From Lachnospiraceae bacterium (lineage in GTDB: Bacteria > Bacillota > Clostridia > Lachnospirales > Lachnospiraceae): a stretch of 64,000 nucleotides of DNA. Within the stretch, counting starts at the first letter, position 1; each line of letters starts with the position of its first letter. The position numbers were made by a program, and so were the translations under genes. This document shows positions 17,677 through 27,315 of the stretch, in pieces. The stretch covers positions 1 to 64,000 of the forward strand of contig JAILFK010000058.1 in NCBI GenBank assembly GCA_024697595.1, read 5' to 3'. Below the pieces are notes generated by a model. It was not told the origin of the DNA, did not search any database, and saw only the letters and a list, made by a program, of their open reading frames with translations.

Positions 17677-20600
17677 CTACTTTCCTACACACTCATAAAA
17701 AGCTTCTATCTGAGCATCTTCACGGCTCATTCCCTGTTCCTCATACTTAGTTGTTGAAGTTACAAGGTGTTTGTAATCCTCTGGAATAATCTTCTTGAAG
17801 TTTACTAATTCCTCTTCAAAGTTATCTAAAATCTTTTTAGCTTTTGATGAACCTGTATATTTCAAATGTTTCTTTAACATGTTCTTCAACTCTTCACAGT
17901 CAGTTTTGTTCTCAACTTTTTCCATGAGAATCAACTCTTTATTTAAGTTCTTGTACAAGCAACTGTTCTCATCATATACATAAGCCACACCGCCTGACAT
18001 TCCCGCTGCAAAGTTCTTACCTGTAGGTCCGATTACAACCACGCGACCACCTGTCATATATTCACATCCATGCTCACCTACGCCTTCTACTACAGCGTAA
18101 GCTCCAGAATTTCTTACTGCAAAACGCTCACCGGCCATTCCTGCAATATAACATTCACCAGATGTGGCACCATAGAGGGCAACGTTTCCTGCTAAAATAT
18201 TTTTCTCAGCCTCATATGAAGCATTCTCTGGTGCCTTAATTGCAAGCTTACCACCTGACAATCCCTTGCCAAAGTAATCGTTGGCATCACCTGTAAGCAT
18301 AAGTGACAATCCTGAAGGAATAAATGCTCCAAAGGACTGTCCAGCAGCTCCTTTACAGTTCAATACAACTGTGTCATCCTTCATGCCTTCCTGATGATTT
18401 CTGGTAATCTCAGCACCAAGCAAAGTACCAAAGCTTCTGTCTGTGTTAATAATCTTCACATCGCACTTAGCTTTCTTACCACTTGAAATGGCTGCCTTGA
18501 TACTCTTATCCTTCAAAAGAACCTTCTCATCTATAGTCTTTTCAAGTTCGAAGTCATATACCTTTGTCTTGTCAAATGTTGATCCCTCATCTGGCGTTGC
18601 CGCCAAAATTGCACTGAGGTCGATTCTTGCTGCTGCCCCTTCTAAGTTGTCTTTCTTTTTCAATAAATCTGTACGACCAACCAACTCATCTATTGTGCGA
18701 ACACCAAGCTTGGCCATGTACTCTCTCAACTCCTGAGCGATGAACAACATAAAGTTCTCCACGTACTCTGGCTTTCCAATAAACTTCTTACGAAGTTCTG
18801 GGTTTTGTGTAGCAACACCCATAGGGCAAGTGTCAAGATTACATACTCTCATCATTACGCATCCCAAAGTAACAAGTGGTGCTGTGGCAAAACCAAACTC
18901 CTCAGCTCCAAGAATTGCAGCAATAGCCACATCTCTACCGCTCATAAGCTTACCATCTGTCTCCACAACTACACGCTGACGAAGTCCATTTTGAATCAAT
19001 GTCTGATGTGTCTCAGCAAGTCCAAGTTCCCAAGGAAGTCCTGCATTGTGAATTGATGAAAGTGGTGCAGCACCTGTTCCTCCATCATATCCAGAGATGA
19101 GTACTACCTGAGCTCCAGCCTTGGCAACACCAGCTGCAACAGTTCCCACTCCTGCCTCAGAAACAAGCTTAACTGAGATACGAGCATTCTTGTTAGCATT
19201 TTTCAAATCATATATAAGCTGTGCCAAATCCTCAATAGAGTAGATATCATGATGAGGTGGTGGCGAGATAAGACTTACTCCAGGTGTAGAATGTCTTGTC
19301 TTTGCAATCCATGGATATACCTTCTTGGCTGGTAAATGTCCACCCTCACCAGGCTTAGCACCCTGTGCCATCTTAATCTGAATCTCCTTTGCCGATACCA
19401 AGTACTTACTTGTAACACCAAATCTACCTGAAGCCACCTGCTTAATAGCTGAGCTTCTATCATTGTCTGTTCCAGCAGAAGCAATTCTCTCATCACTCTC
19501 TCCACCTTCACCGGAATTTGACTTACCATGTAAATGGTTCATGGCAATGGCCAAGGCCTCATGAGCCTCTCCTGAAATAGAACCATAAGACATAGCTCCA
19601 GTCTTAAATCTCTGCACTATATTTTCTACACTCTCAACCTCATCGATTGACACACCCTTAGCTGGATAATTGAAATCCATAAGTGAGCGAAGATATCCTG
19701 TCTCCTCCTTGTCAATCATTGATGTGTATTGCTTAAATTCATCATAACTTCCATCTCTTGTTGCTTTTTGAAGCATATGGATAGTCTGTGGATTATATCT
19801 ATGGGATTCTCCCTGGGCACGCATCTTGTGTTTACCCACAGAGCTGATTGCCAAATCACATCCAAGTCCAAGTGGATCAAAGGCTTTAGAGTGCTGCTTG
19901 TCAGTAGCCTCTGCAATATCCTCCAAAGTGATTCCCTCGATTGGACTTACTATTCCTGTAAAATATTTATCAATTACGCTGCTATCTATACCAATAGCCT
20001 CAAACATCTTTGAACCTTGGTATGACTGAATTGTTGAGATTCCCATCTTAGATGCAATCTTGACAATTCCTGAAATTATGGCCTGATCATATGTCATTGC
20101 TGCAGCATAATAATCCTTGTCTAAAAGTTCACTCTCGCATAATCTGGCAATTGAAGCATGTGCAAGATAAGGGTTAACTGCGCTGGCACCAAATCCAAGC
20201 AATGTTGCAAAATGATGAACTGCACGTGGCTCACCTGACTCTAAAATCAGAGACATTGCTGTACATTTTTTTGTCTGTACAAGATGCTTATGAACTGCTG
20301 CCACTGCAAGAAGTGAAGGAAGTGCCACATGGTTTTCATCCACTCCTCTATCTGATAGAACCAGGATATTGGTTCCTTCTGCGTAAGCCTTGTCAACGGC
20401 CACAAAAAGTTGCTCCAACACTCTCTCAATTGGAGTGCTCTTATAATACAAAATTGAAACCTTTGACACCTTAAATCCAGGCTTATCCATAGCACAGATC
20501 TTCATCATATCAAGATCTGATAAAATTGGATTTTCAATCTTTAACACATTACAGTTTTCTGCTTTTTCCTCTAATAAATTACCGTTTTTACCCACATAAA

Positions 20601-22227
20601 CTGTTGTAGCTGTGACAATCTTCTCACGGATTGAGTCGATTGGTGGATTTGTAACCTGTGCAAATAACTGCTTGAAATAATCAAAGAGAGGATGATACTG
20701 CTTTGACAAAACTGCAAGTGGAGTATCAACACCCATGGCACCTATCATCTCACTACCATTTAAGGCCATAGCCTCAATCTCTTCCATATATTCCTCATAT
20801 GAGTAACCAAAAGATTTTAGCAATCTGTGAAGTTGCTCATTGTCATAACTCTCTGTCTTAGAGTTTGGAATCTTCACATCCTTCAACTGTAAGAGGTTGC
20901 TGTCAAGCCACTCACCATATGGCTCCTTGGCTGCATATTTCTCCTTCAACTCTGTATCTGAGATAATCTTACCTGCCACTGTATCAACAAGAAGCATCTT
21001 ACCTGGATGAAGTCTTTCCTTTGTGAGAATGTGGCTCTCATCCACATCAAGCACACCAACCTCAGAGCTGAGAATTAATCTATCGTCATCTGTCACATAA
21101 TATCTTGAAGGACGAAGACCATTTCTATCAAGGATCGCTCCCATTACATCACCGTCTGAATAAAGGATTGATGCAGGACCATCCCATGGCTCCATCATTG
21201 TTGCATAATACTGATAGAAATCTCTTTCTTCCTTAGAGATTGTATCGTTGTGAGCCCATGGCTCTGGAATCAAAATACTTGCAGCAAGTGGCAAGTCCAT
21301 TCCTGACATTGTGAGGAATTCCAATGTATTATCAAGCATTGCTGAATCTGAACCAGACTGAGAAATAGCTGGAAGTAATCTTGTCATATCCTCTGAAGAG
21401 AATGCATCTGTGTACATTGTCTCCTCACGAGCCAACATCTTGTCTGCATTACCCTTAATTGTATTGATCTCACCGTTGTGCACAAGCATACGGTTTGGAT
21501 GAGCTCTCTCCCAACTTGGGTTTGTGTTTGTTGAGAAACGTGAGTGAACCATAGCGATGGCAGACTCAAAATCCTTATCCTGCAAATCTGCAAAGAATGT
21601 ACGAAGCTGTCCTACTAAAAACATTCCCTTGTATACTATTGTTCTACAAGAAAGAGATGGCACATAAGTCTTGTCATTACTCTGTTCAAACACTCTTCTG
21701 ATGACATAAAGCTGTCTGTCGAATTCCAAATCTGTCTTGGCTGAGCTTGGTCTGGCAATAAATCCCTGATAGATTTCCGGCATAGAATCAATAGCTTTTT
21801 GTCCCAATACGTTAGGATATGTAACTACTTTTCTAAAGCCAAGAAAATCTAGACCTTCCTTCTCTACAATAACCTCAAACATCTTCATAGCCTGACGCTT
21901 TTTCAACTCGTCCTGTGGAAAGAAAAACATACCTACGGCATACTCTCTCTCTCCGCCAATTGTGATACCCTCTGACTTACATACCTTTTTAAAGAACTTG
22001 TGTGGGACCTGTGTCAAGATACCAACACCATCACCAGTCTCACCCAAGGCATCCTTACCCGCTCTATGCTCTAGGTTTTCTACAATTTTTAACGCATCAT
22101 CAACAATCTGATGACTCTTCTTTCCCTTTATATTTACAACTGCACCGATTCCGCAATTGTCATGTTCAAATTCTGAATTATACAGCCCGCGCTGATTATT
22201 ATCACTATTATTTAAATTACTGTTCAT
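17677..22227 (-). CDS. gltB: Glutamate synthase large subunit
   Basis: A 1516-residue alpha subunit that converts glutamine and 2-oxoglutarate to two glutamates. After a short propeptide, Cys25 in DNCGIGAVV is the expected N-terminal nucleophile of the glutaminase domain (to about 430). The central domain, the FMN barrel (about 800-1200) and the [3Fe-4S] motif CVMMRVCNLDTCPMG are followed by the C-terminal GXGXG helix (for example GATSGECYIAGMAGERF). The size and order are those of bacterial GltB. Its ATG follows the pyrG stop directly, with its ribosome site AAGGAGG inside the end of pyrG, so the two are translationally coupled. Confidence 0.96.
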   Translation of the reverse strand: MNSNLNNSDNNQRGLYNSEFEHDNCGIGAVVNIKGKKSHQIVDDALKIVENLEHRAGKDALGETGDGVGILTQVPHKFFKKVCKSEGITIGGEREYAVGMFFFPQDELKKRQAMKMFEVIVEKEGLDFLGFRKVVTYPNVLGQKAIDSMPEIYQGFIARPSSAKTDLEFDRQLYVIRRVFEQSNDKTYVPSLSCRTIVYKGMFLVGQLRTFFADLQDKDFESAIAMVHSRFSTNTNPSWERAHPNRMLVHNGEINTIKGNADKMLAREETMYTDAFSSEDMTRLLPAISQSGSDSAMLDNTLEFLTMSGMDLPLAASILIPEPWAHNDTISKEERDFYQYYATMMEPWDGPASILYSDGDVMGAILDRNGLRPSRYYVTDDDRLILSSEVGVLDVDESHILTKERLHPGKMLLVDTVAGKIISDTELKEKYAAKEPYGEWLDSNLLQLKDVKIPNSKTESYDNEQLHRLLKSFGYSYEEYMEEIEAMALNGSEMIGAMGVDTPLAVLSKQYHPLFDYFKQLFAQVTNPPIDSIREKIVTATTVYVGKNGNLLEEKAENCNVLKIENPILSDLDMMKICAMDKPGFKVSKVSILYYKSTPIERVLEQLFVAVDKAYAEGTNILVLSDRGVDENHVALPSLLAVAAVHKHLVQTKKCTAMSLILESGEPRAVHHFATLLGFGASAVNPYLAHASIARLCESELLDKDYYAAAMTYDQAIISGIVKIASKMGISTIQSYQGSKMFEAIGIDSSVIDKYFTGIVSPIEGITLEDIAEATDKQHSKAFDPLGLGCDLAISSVGKHKMRAQGESHRYNPQTIHMLQKATRDGSYDEFKQYTSMIDKEETGYLRSLMDFNYPAKGVSIDEVESVENIVQRFKTGAMSYGSISGEAHEALAIAMNHLHGKSNSGEGGESDERIASAGTDNDRSSAIKQVASGRFGVTSKYLVSAKEIQIKMAQGAKPGEGGHLPAKKVYPWIAKTRHSTPGVSLISPPPHHDIYSIEDLAQLIYDLKNANKNARISVKLVSEAGVGTVAAGVAKAGAQVVLISGYDGGTGAAPLSSIHNAGLPWELGLAETHQTLIQNGLRQRVVVETDGKLMSGRDVAIAAILGAEEFGFATAPLVTLGCVMMRVCNLDTCPMGVATQNPELRKKFIGKPEYVENFMLFIAQELREYMAKLGVRTIDELVGRTDLLKKKDNLEGAAARIDLSAILAATPDEGSTFDKTKVYDFELEKTIDEKVLLKDKSIKAAISSGKKAKCDVKIINTDRSFGTLLGAEITRNHQEGMKDDTVVLNCKGAAGQSFGAFIPSGLSLMLTGDANDYFGKGLSGGKLAIKAPENASYEAEKNILAGNVALYGATSGECYIAGMAGERFAVRNSGAYAVVEGVGEHGCEYMTGGRVVVIGPTGKNFAAGMSGGVAYVYDENSCLYKNLNKELILMEKVENKTDCEELKNMLKKHLKYTGSSKAKKILDNFEEELVNFKKIIPEDYKHLVTSTTKYEEQGMSREDAQIEAFYECVGK

Positions 22228-23841
22228 CTATAATTCCTCCTTGGATTGATACTCTAAAGCCGCTTCAATTAATCCTCTAAACAAAGGATGTGCTACATCC
22301 GGTCTGGATTTAAACTCTGGATGAGCTTGAGTTGCTATGTAAAATGGATGTTCACTCAACTCAACCATCTCCACAATTCGATTATCTGGCGAAATACCCG
22401 ATAACCTCATCCCCTCGCTTTCAAGCATCTTGCGATAATCATTATTCACCTCATATCTATGTCTATGTCTCTCAGATATCTCATCCTTGCCATATAATTT
22501 ATGAGCCAAACTACCCTCTGATAACTTACATGGATATGCTCCCAGTCTTAAGGTTCCACCTAAGTCTGTGACGCCCTCCTGACTTGGCATCAGATGTATT
22601 AACGGATTCTTGGTATTTTCATCAAACTCTACACTAGTAGCATCTGATAACCCTAATACATTTCTGGCAAACTCAATAATGGATAGCTGCATTCCTAGAC
22701 AAATACCTAGAAATGGTATGTGTTTCTCTCTCACATAGGTAATGGCACATATCATACCTTCTATGCCTCTAGTTCCAAATCCACCCGGTACAATAACTCC
22801 ATCCACATCATGTAAGTATTGTTCCACTGTATCTGGTGTGATTTCCTCTGAATCAATCCAGCGAATATTCACATTGGCGCGCTTTGCAATACCACCATGT
22901 CGCAAAGCTTCTGCAACTGATAAATAAGCATCGTGAAGTGATACATATTTACCAACTAATCCGATGGTAACTGTATTATGAGATTTATGTAGGTTGTCTA
23001 TCATCTCATTCCACTCTCTAAGATCTGGCTCGGGGCAATCTATTTTTAGACATTCGCAAACTGCCTTGGCAAGATTTTCCTCCTCCATCATCAAAGGAAC
23101 CTCATAAAGAGACGGTGCATCAAGATTTTGCAACACATGACTTTTGTCAAGATTACAAAACAGCGCAATCTTGGCTCTCATATCATCATCCACCGGATAA
23201 TCCGATCTGCAAACCAAGATATCTGGCCAAATTCCCATTCTCTGTAATTCTTTTACACTCATTTGGGTAGGCTTAGTCTTCATCTCACCAGAAGCTTTTA
23301 GATAAGGTATCAGAGTAACTTCAATGACAATGGCATTCTCACGTCCCACCTCTGTCTGAAATTGTCTGATAGCCTCAAGAAATGGTTGACTCTCAATGTC
23401 TCCCACAGTTCCACCTATCTCAATAATTGAGATGGTTTCCTCATCACTAGACTTCGCCTGATAGAATCTGCTTTTTATTTCATTTGTTATATGTGGAATA
23501 ACCTGTACTGTTCCTCCACCGTAATCTCCGTGTCTCTCCTTACTAAGGACTGCAGAGTATATCTTTCCTGTTGTCACATTGGAATTCTTATCAAGGCTTT
23601 CATTTATAAACCTCTCATAATGTCCCAAATCCAAATCTGTCTCTGTTCCGTCGTCGGTTACGAAAACCTCTCCATGCTGTATTGGATTCATGGTACCTGG
23701 ATCCACATTGATATATGGATCAAACTTCTGCATAGTCACATGATATCCTCTTGCCTTTAATAGTCTTCCCAATGAAGCAGCTGTGATTCCTTTTCCAAGT
23801 CCGGACACAACTCCACCGGTAACAAAAACGTACTTTACCAT
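22228..23841 (-). CDS. pyrG: CTP synthase
   Basis: Converts UTP to CTP using ATP and glutamine. The 537-residue protein has the N-terminal synthetase domain ([20 protein letters not shown], and [20 protein letters not shown]) and a C-terminal class I glutaminase domain with the nucleophile motif GICLGMQ. I chose the ATG at 23841 because GGGAAGGAG precedes it and the family starts with [10 protein letters not shown]; the longer frame to 23865 adds eight unlikely residues. The gene heads the gltB-gltD-glnA-ANTAR operon, and its stop TAG touches the gltB ATG. It has its own promoter and a two-hairpin leader. Confidence 0.95.
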   Translation of the reverse strand: MVKYVFVTGGVVSGLGKGITAASLGRLLKARGYHVTMQKFDPYINVDPGTMNPIQHGEVFVTDDGTETDLDLGHYERFINESLDKNSNVTTGKIYSAVLSKERHGDYGGGTVQVIPHITNEIKSRFYQAKSSDEETISIIEIGGTVGDIESQPFLEAIRQFQTEVGRENAIVIEVTLIPYLKASGEMKTKPTQMSVKELQRMGIWPDILVCRSDYPVDDDMRAKIALFCNLDKSHVLQNLDAPSLYEVPLMMEEENLAKAVCECLKIDCPEPDLREWNEMIDNLHKSHNTVTIGLVGKYVSLHDAYLSVAEALRHGGIAKRANVNIRWIDSEEITPDTVEQYLHDVDGVIVPGGFGTRGIEGMICAITYVREKHIPFLGICLGMQLSIIEFARNVLGLSDATSVEFDENTKNPLIHLMPSQEGVTDLGGTLRLGAYPCKLSEGSLAHKLYGKDEISERHRHRYEVNNDYRKMLESEGMRLSGISPDNRIVEMVELSEHPFYIATQAHPEFKSRPDVAHPLFRGLIEAALEYQSKEEL

Positions 23842-23881
23842 TTCTTGAGCTCCTTCCCATCTCAATAAATACCATAAATAT

Positions 23882-24037
23882 AAAAAAGGCGACGGATAAA
23901 GCCGGCACTAAACCAGCCTAATCCGACGCCTTTGTCGAAACATTTTTAATAAAAAAACGGACACTCCAACCATAGTTGAAGCGCCCTTGCTTTCTAAAAT
24001 ATGTAGAAAGTATATTACGAAAGCGCAAAAAAGTCAA
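23882..24037 (-). promoter_or_regulatory. pyrG promoter and two-hairpin leader (candidate attenuator)
   Basis: On the minus strand TTGACT (24037-24032) and TATACT (24014-24009) are 17 bp apart. The transcript would start near 24002. Hairpin 1 (23986-23959) is a 12-bp stem with a four-base loop and three G-U pairs, followed by seven U. Hairpin 2 (23933-23885) is a longer stem with an inner helix, followed by six U. Both look like terminators placed before the gene. The G-U pairs would be A-C mismatches on the other strand, which supports a minus-strand RNA structure. CGACAAAGGCGTCGG at 23937-23923 is shared exactly with the asnB leader. Confidence 0.75.
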
Positions 24038-24061
24038 TTATTTTTTGAGAAAAACACAATT

Positions 24062-25282
24062 TTATTTCTTCAATTTTCTAATTCTATCCACAGCCTCCAC
24101 TGTATTTTCATAGCTGCCAAATGCAGTCAATCTAAAGTATCCCTCACCATGTGGGCCAAAACCTGAACCTGGTGTTCCTACCACATTGGCATTCTCTAAC
24201 AGATAATCGAAGAAATCCCAGCTTGTCATATTATCTGGTGTCTTTAGCCAGATATAAGGTGCATCCACACCACCAGATACGCTAAATCCTGCCTCCTTCA
24301 ATCCGTCTAAGATATACTTGGCATTTCTCATATAATAAGCTACCAATTCTTTAATCTCAGCCTGACCCTCTTTAGAATAAACTGCCTCACCGGCTTTCTG
24401 AATAATATATGGTGCGCCGTTGTACTTTGTGCTATGGCGTCTAGCCCATAGACGATGAAGCTCTACACCATCTCTTACAAGTTCATGAGGAACGACAGTA
24501 TATCCAAGTCTCACACCTGTAAATCCAGCGTTCTTTGAAAATGAGTGTAATTCGATAGCACAAGTTTTAGCACCTTCACACTCGTAGATACTATGAGGTA
24601 TTCCCTCTGTCTGGATATATGCCTCATATGCAGCATCATAGATAATTACACTGCCCTTTTCATTGGCATAATCCACCCACTTCTGTAATTCATCCTTGGT
24701 AACAACTGCACCAGTAGGATTGTTTGGAAAGCACAGATAAATTAAATCAGCATCCTTTTCTGGCAAAGTTGGAGCAAATCCATTTTCCTCAAGACAAGGC
24801 ATATATACCACCTTATCAAACAACCCCTTCTCGGCATCATACTCACCTGCACGTCCAGCCATTACATTAGAATCAACATATACTGGATATACCGGATCGC
24901 ATACTGCAACTGTGTTATCAACAGCAAATATCTCCTGGATATTGGCACAGTCACATTTTGCACCGTCTGATACAAAAATTTCATCTGGTGAGATATCGCA
25001 TCCTCTTGCCTTGTAATCATTTTCTGCAATAGCATTTCTCAAAAATTCATATCCTAAATCCGGGGCATATCCGTGGAATGTATTGGCATCTGCCATCTCA
25101 TCCACAGAATTATGTAATGCACTGATAACGGAGTTTGATAGTGGCAATGTCACATCACCAATACCAAGACGGATAATTTTCTTGTCTGGATTCTCCTCTG
25201 AAAATTTTGCAATTCTTTTTGCAATATCAGAAAAGAGATAACTACCTGGAAGCTTTGTGTAATTGTCGTTTATTTTTACCAT
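24062..25282 (-). CDS. dapL: LL-diaminopimelate aminotransferase
   Basis: A PLP enzyme of 406 residues that aminates tetrahydrodipicolinate directly to LL-diaminopimelate with glutamate as donor, for lysine and cell-wall synthesis. The start [20 protein letters not shown] and the motif [11 protein letters not shown] are typical of DapL. The PLP lysine lies in [15 protein letters not shown] (about residue 240). It follows amt by 146 bp and has its own likely promoter, but its place in the nitrogen cluster fits its need for glutamate. The pyrG promoter begins only 25 bp after its stop, so the first pyrG hairpin may also end the dapL transcript. Confidence 0.92.
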   Translation of the reverse strand: MVKINDNYTKLPGSYLFSDIAKRIAKFSEENPDKKIIRLGIGDVTLPLSNSVISALHNSVDEMADANTFHGYAPDLGYEFLRNAIAENDYKARGCDISPDEIFVSDGAKCDCANIQEIFAVDNTVAVCDPVYPVYVDSNVMAGRAGEYDAEKGLFDKVVYMPCLEENGFAPTLPEKDADLIYLCFPNNPTGAVVTKDELQKWVDYANEKGSVIIYDAAYEAYIQTEGIPHSIYECEGAKTCAIELHSFSKNAGFTGVRLGYTVVPHELVRDGVELHRLWARRHSTKYNGAPYIIQKAGEAVYSKEGQAEIKELVAYYMRNAKYILDGLKEAGFSVSGGVDAPYIWLKTPDNMTSWDFFDYLLENANVVGTPGSGFGPHGEGYFRLTAFGSYENTVEAVDRIRKLKK

Positions 25283-25304
25283 AATTTCGTCCTTTCACGC
25301 CAAA

Positions 25305-25355
25305 GGCCGGGCAGAATTTGCCCGGTCAATTGGTCTAAAAATATTTTTCATTATA
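25305..25355 (-). promoter_or_regulatory. dapL upstream region: -10 box and leader hairpin
   Basis: TATAAT on the minus strand (25355-25350) lies about 70 bp before the dapL start; the -35 is weak. A strong G+C stem of eight pairs around a seven-base loop (25327-25305) follows in the leader. No U-run comes after it, so it is not a simple terminator. Its role is unknown. Confidence 0.45.
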
Positions 25356-25428
25356 TACCAGGATTTAAAAATTGAATACTTAAATTTTTAAATTTTTTCT
25401 TCAATTTCAAATCAAAGATATTTTTATT

Positions 25429-27177
25429 TTACTCTACATCCTGAAGAGCCTCGAAGTTTTCTTCACCAGTACGTACCTTTACTACACGCTCAACATCATA
25501 TACGAAGATTTTACCATCTCCAATATGTCCAGTATATAGCACCTTCTTGATTGTATCGATGGCATCCTTTACAGGAACTGCGCAAACCACTACATCCACA
25601 CGAATCTTTGGAAGAAGTGAAGCCTCAACGGCAACTCCTCTATAGTACTCAGGTTTACCCTTTTGTACACCACATCCCATTACATGAGATACTGTCATAC
25701 CTGTGATTCCAAGCTTCATCAAAGCATTCTTTAACTTCTCGAGATTTCTCTCCTTGCATAGAATTTCGATCTTGGTCATCTTTGGTCTGCCCTCTGGTAC
25801 TGTGTTAGAAACCATAACTGGTACTGCCTGAGTCTCTGGAACATCACCAGTAATCTGTGAAGTATCTTCATCCTCGTCATAAGCGATTCCAAATGAATCA
25901 TCAACAACCTCAAATCCAGCATATGCTGAGAGAAGTCCATGCTCCATCTGATCGAGACCTACAATTTCTTCTTCCTCTGTTACACGAAGACCAATTGTCT
26001 TTTTGATGATTCCAAATGTAACTGCCGCAAGAACTACTGTCCAAAGTGCTGTGACACCAATACCACCAAACTGCTTTCCTAACTGCTCAAATCCACCGCC
26101 GTAGAATAATCCTTCGCCGATTCCAGCAAGTTCAAATCCAGGAGCTGTCTTTGTTGCAAATAAACCAACTGCAACTGTACCCCAGATACCATTTAACATA
26201 TGTACTGCAACTGCTCCAACTGGATCGTCAACATGTACCACATAATCTGTAAACCATACACCTACGATTACTAGTATTCCTGCAACCAAACCGATGATTG
26301 CTGATCCAAGACAATCTGTAACATCACAACCAGCTGTGATAGCTACCAAACCTGCCAAAGCTGCGTTTAAACACATTGCCACATCTGGCTTACCATATTT
26401 AACCCAAGTAACAATCATACATGTTACTGTTGCAACTGCAGGAGCTACTGTTGTTGTCAAGAAGATTGAACCCAATGTTCCGATATCTGTAGCTGCTGCT
26501 CCGTTGAATCCGTACCATCCTAACCATAGGATAAATACACCGAGTGCTGCCACTACAAGGTTATGTCCTGGGAAGGCGTTTACCTTTGTCACTTTACCAT
26601 TCTTATCCTTTACAAACTTACCAATACGAGGTCCAAGCATCCAAGCTCCGACTAAAGCACAGATACCACCAACCATATGAATACAGTTAGAACCTGCATA
26701 ATCGTGGAATCCCCACTGAGCTAAGAATCCGCCACCCCATGTCCAGTGTGCCTCGATTGGGTAGATGATAGCTGAGATTATTGCTGAGTAAATACAGTAA
26801 CTTGAGAACTTTGTTCTCTCTGCCATAGCACCTGATACTATAGTTGCTGTTGTTGCACAGAATACTAAGTTAAATACAAATGCTGAATAATCAAAACTTC
26901 CATAGTCTGTAAACACGTCGAAAGAGAATCCACCAGAGAATCCATGTAAAATATTCTCTCCTAACATAAGTGACGCACCGCAGATGAACCACATAACTGT
27001 TCCAATACAGAAGTCCATCAAGTTCTTCATAATAATGTTTCCTGAGTTCTTGGATCTTGTAAATCCTGCCTCACACATTGTAAATCCGGCCTGCATCCAA
27101 AATACTAATGCAGCTCCAATGAGGAACCATACGCCATATACTTCTGAACTAATCGCTTCCATAATTTGTTCCGTCAT
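25429..27177 (-). CDS. amtB: Ammonium transporter fused to a PII signalling domain (Amt-GlnB)
   Basis: A 582-residue fusion. Residues 1 to about 405 form the eleven-helix Amt/Rh ammonium channel (MQAGFTMCEAGFTRSKNSG, and HMVGGICALVGAWMLGPR). A linker of about 65 residues leads to a complete PII protein (about 470-575). The PII T-loop is intact: GVQKGKPEYYRG contains the Tyr equivalent to Y51 of GlnB, and GHIGDGKIFVYDV forms the nucleotide-binding end. PII normally blocks the channel when 2-oxoglutarate is low; here the inhibitor is covalently attached. No separate glnK or uridylyltransferase gene is in the window. It follows glnN by 138 bp with a hairpin between and a GGAGG ribosome site. Confidence 0.93.
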   Translation of the reverse strand: MTEQIMEAISSEVYGVWFLIGAALVFWMQAGFTMCEAGFTRSKNSGNIIMKNLMDFCIGTVMWFICGASLMLGENILHGFSGGFSFDVFTDYGSFDYSAFVFNLVFCATTATIVSGAMAERTKFSSYCIYSAIISAIIYPIEAHWTWGGGFLAQWGFHDYAGSNCIHMVGGICALVGAWMLGPRIGKFVKDKNGKVTKVNAFPGHNLVVAALGVFILWLGWYGFNGAAATDIGTLGSIFLTTTVAPAVATVTCMIVTWVKYGKPDVAMCLNAALAGLVAITAGCDVTDCLGSAIIGLVAGILVIVGVWFTDYVVHVDDPVGAVAVHMLNGIWGTVAVGLFATKTAPGFELAGIGEGLFYGGGFEQLGKQFGGIGVTALWTVVLAAVTFGIIKKTIGLRVTEEEEIVGLDQMEHGLLSAYAGFEVVDDSFGIAYDEDEDTSQITGDVPETQAVPVMVSNTVPEGRPKMTKIEILCKERNLEKLKNALMKLGITGMTVSHVMGCGVQKGKPEYYRGVAVEASLLPKIRVDVVVCAVPVKDAIDTIKKVLYTGHIGDGKIFVYDVERVVKVRTGEENFEALQDVE

Positions 27178-27224
27178 TTTTCTTTTCCTCCTTTTTATCA
27201 GTCCGTAAAAACTGTTTTTATATT

Positions 27225-27264
27225 AAAAGGGTGTTTTCCTACTTTTTTTGGAAAACACCCCTTT
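27225..27264 (-). terminator. Terminator-like hairpin between glnN and amt
   Basis: A perfect 11-bp stem GGGTGTTTTCC / GGAAAACACCC (27260-27250 with 27239-27229 on the minus strand) around a ten-base loop, flanked by AAA and followed by TTTT. It lies 52 bp after the glnN stop and 48 bp before the amt start. No promoter is visible between hairpin and amt, so it may be a partial terminator or an antitermination point. Confidence 0.7.
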
Positions 27265-27315
27265 GTGCTGAGTAAATGTGATTGTTTGTTTTATAAATAC
27301 TTTTTAATATTTATC

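Noticed and set aside
18443..18736. Several 60-100 codon plus-strand ORFs within gltB and gltD
   Set aside because: All lie opposite highly conserved coding sequence, overlap one another and lack ribosome sites.
23882..24002. Known riboswitch class in the pyrG and asnB leaders
   Set aside because: I could match the leaders to no named riboswitch or T-box; there is no T-box sequence or specifier loop. They remain unclassified.
23959..24014. Bacillus-type pyrG control by repeated G addition at a GGGC start
   Set aside because: The predicted start region after the -10 box lacks the initial GGG run, and two hairpins with a block shared with asnB suggest a different mechanism.
26294..26680. 128-codon ORF antisense to the ammonium transporter
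   Set aside because: It mirrors the codon pattern of the amt gene, has no ribosome site and no protein-like motif.
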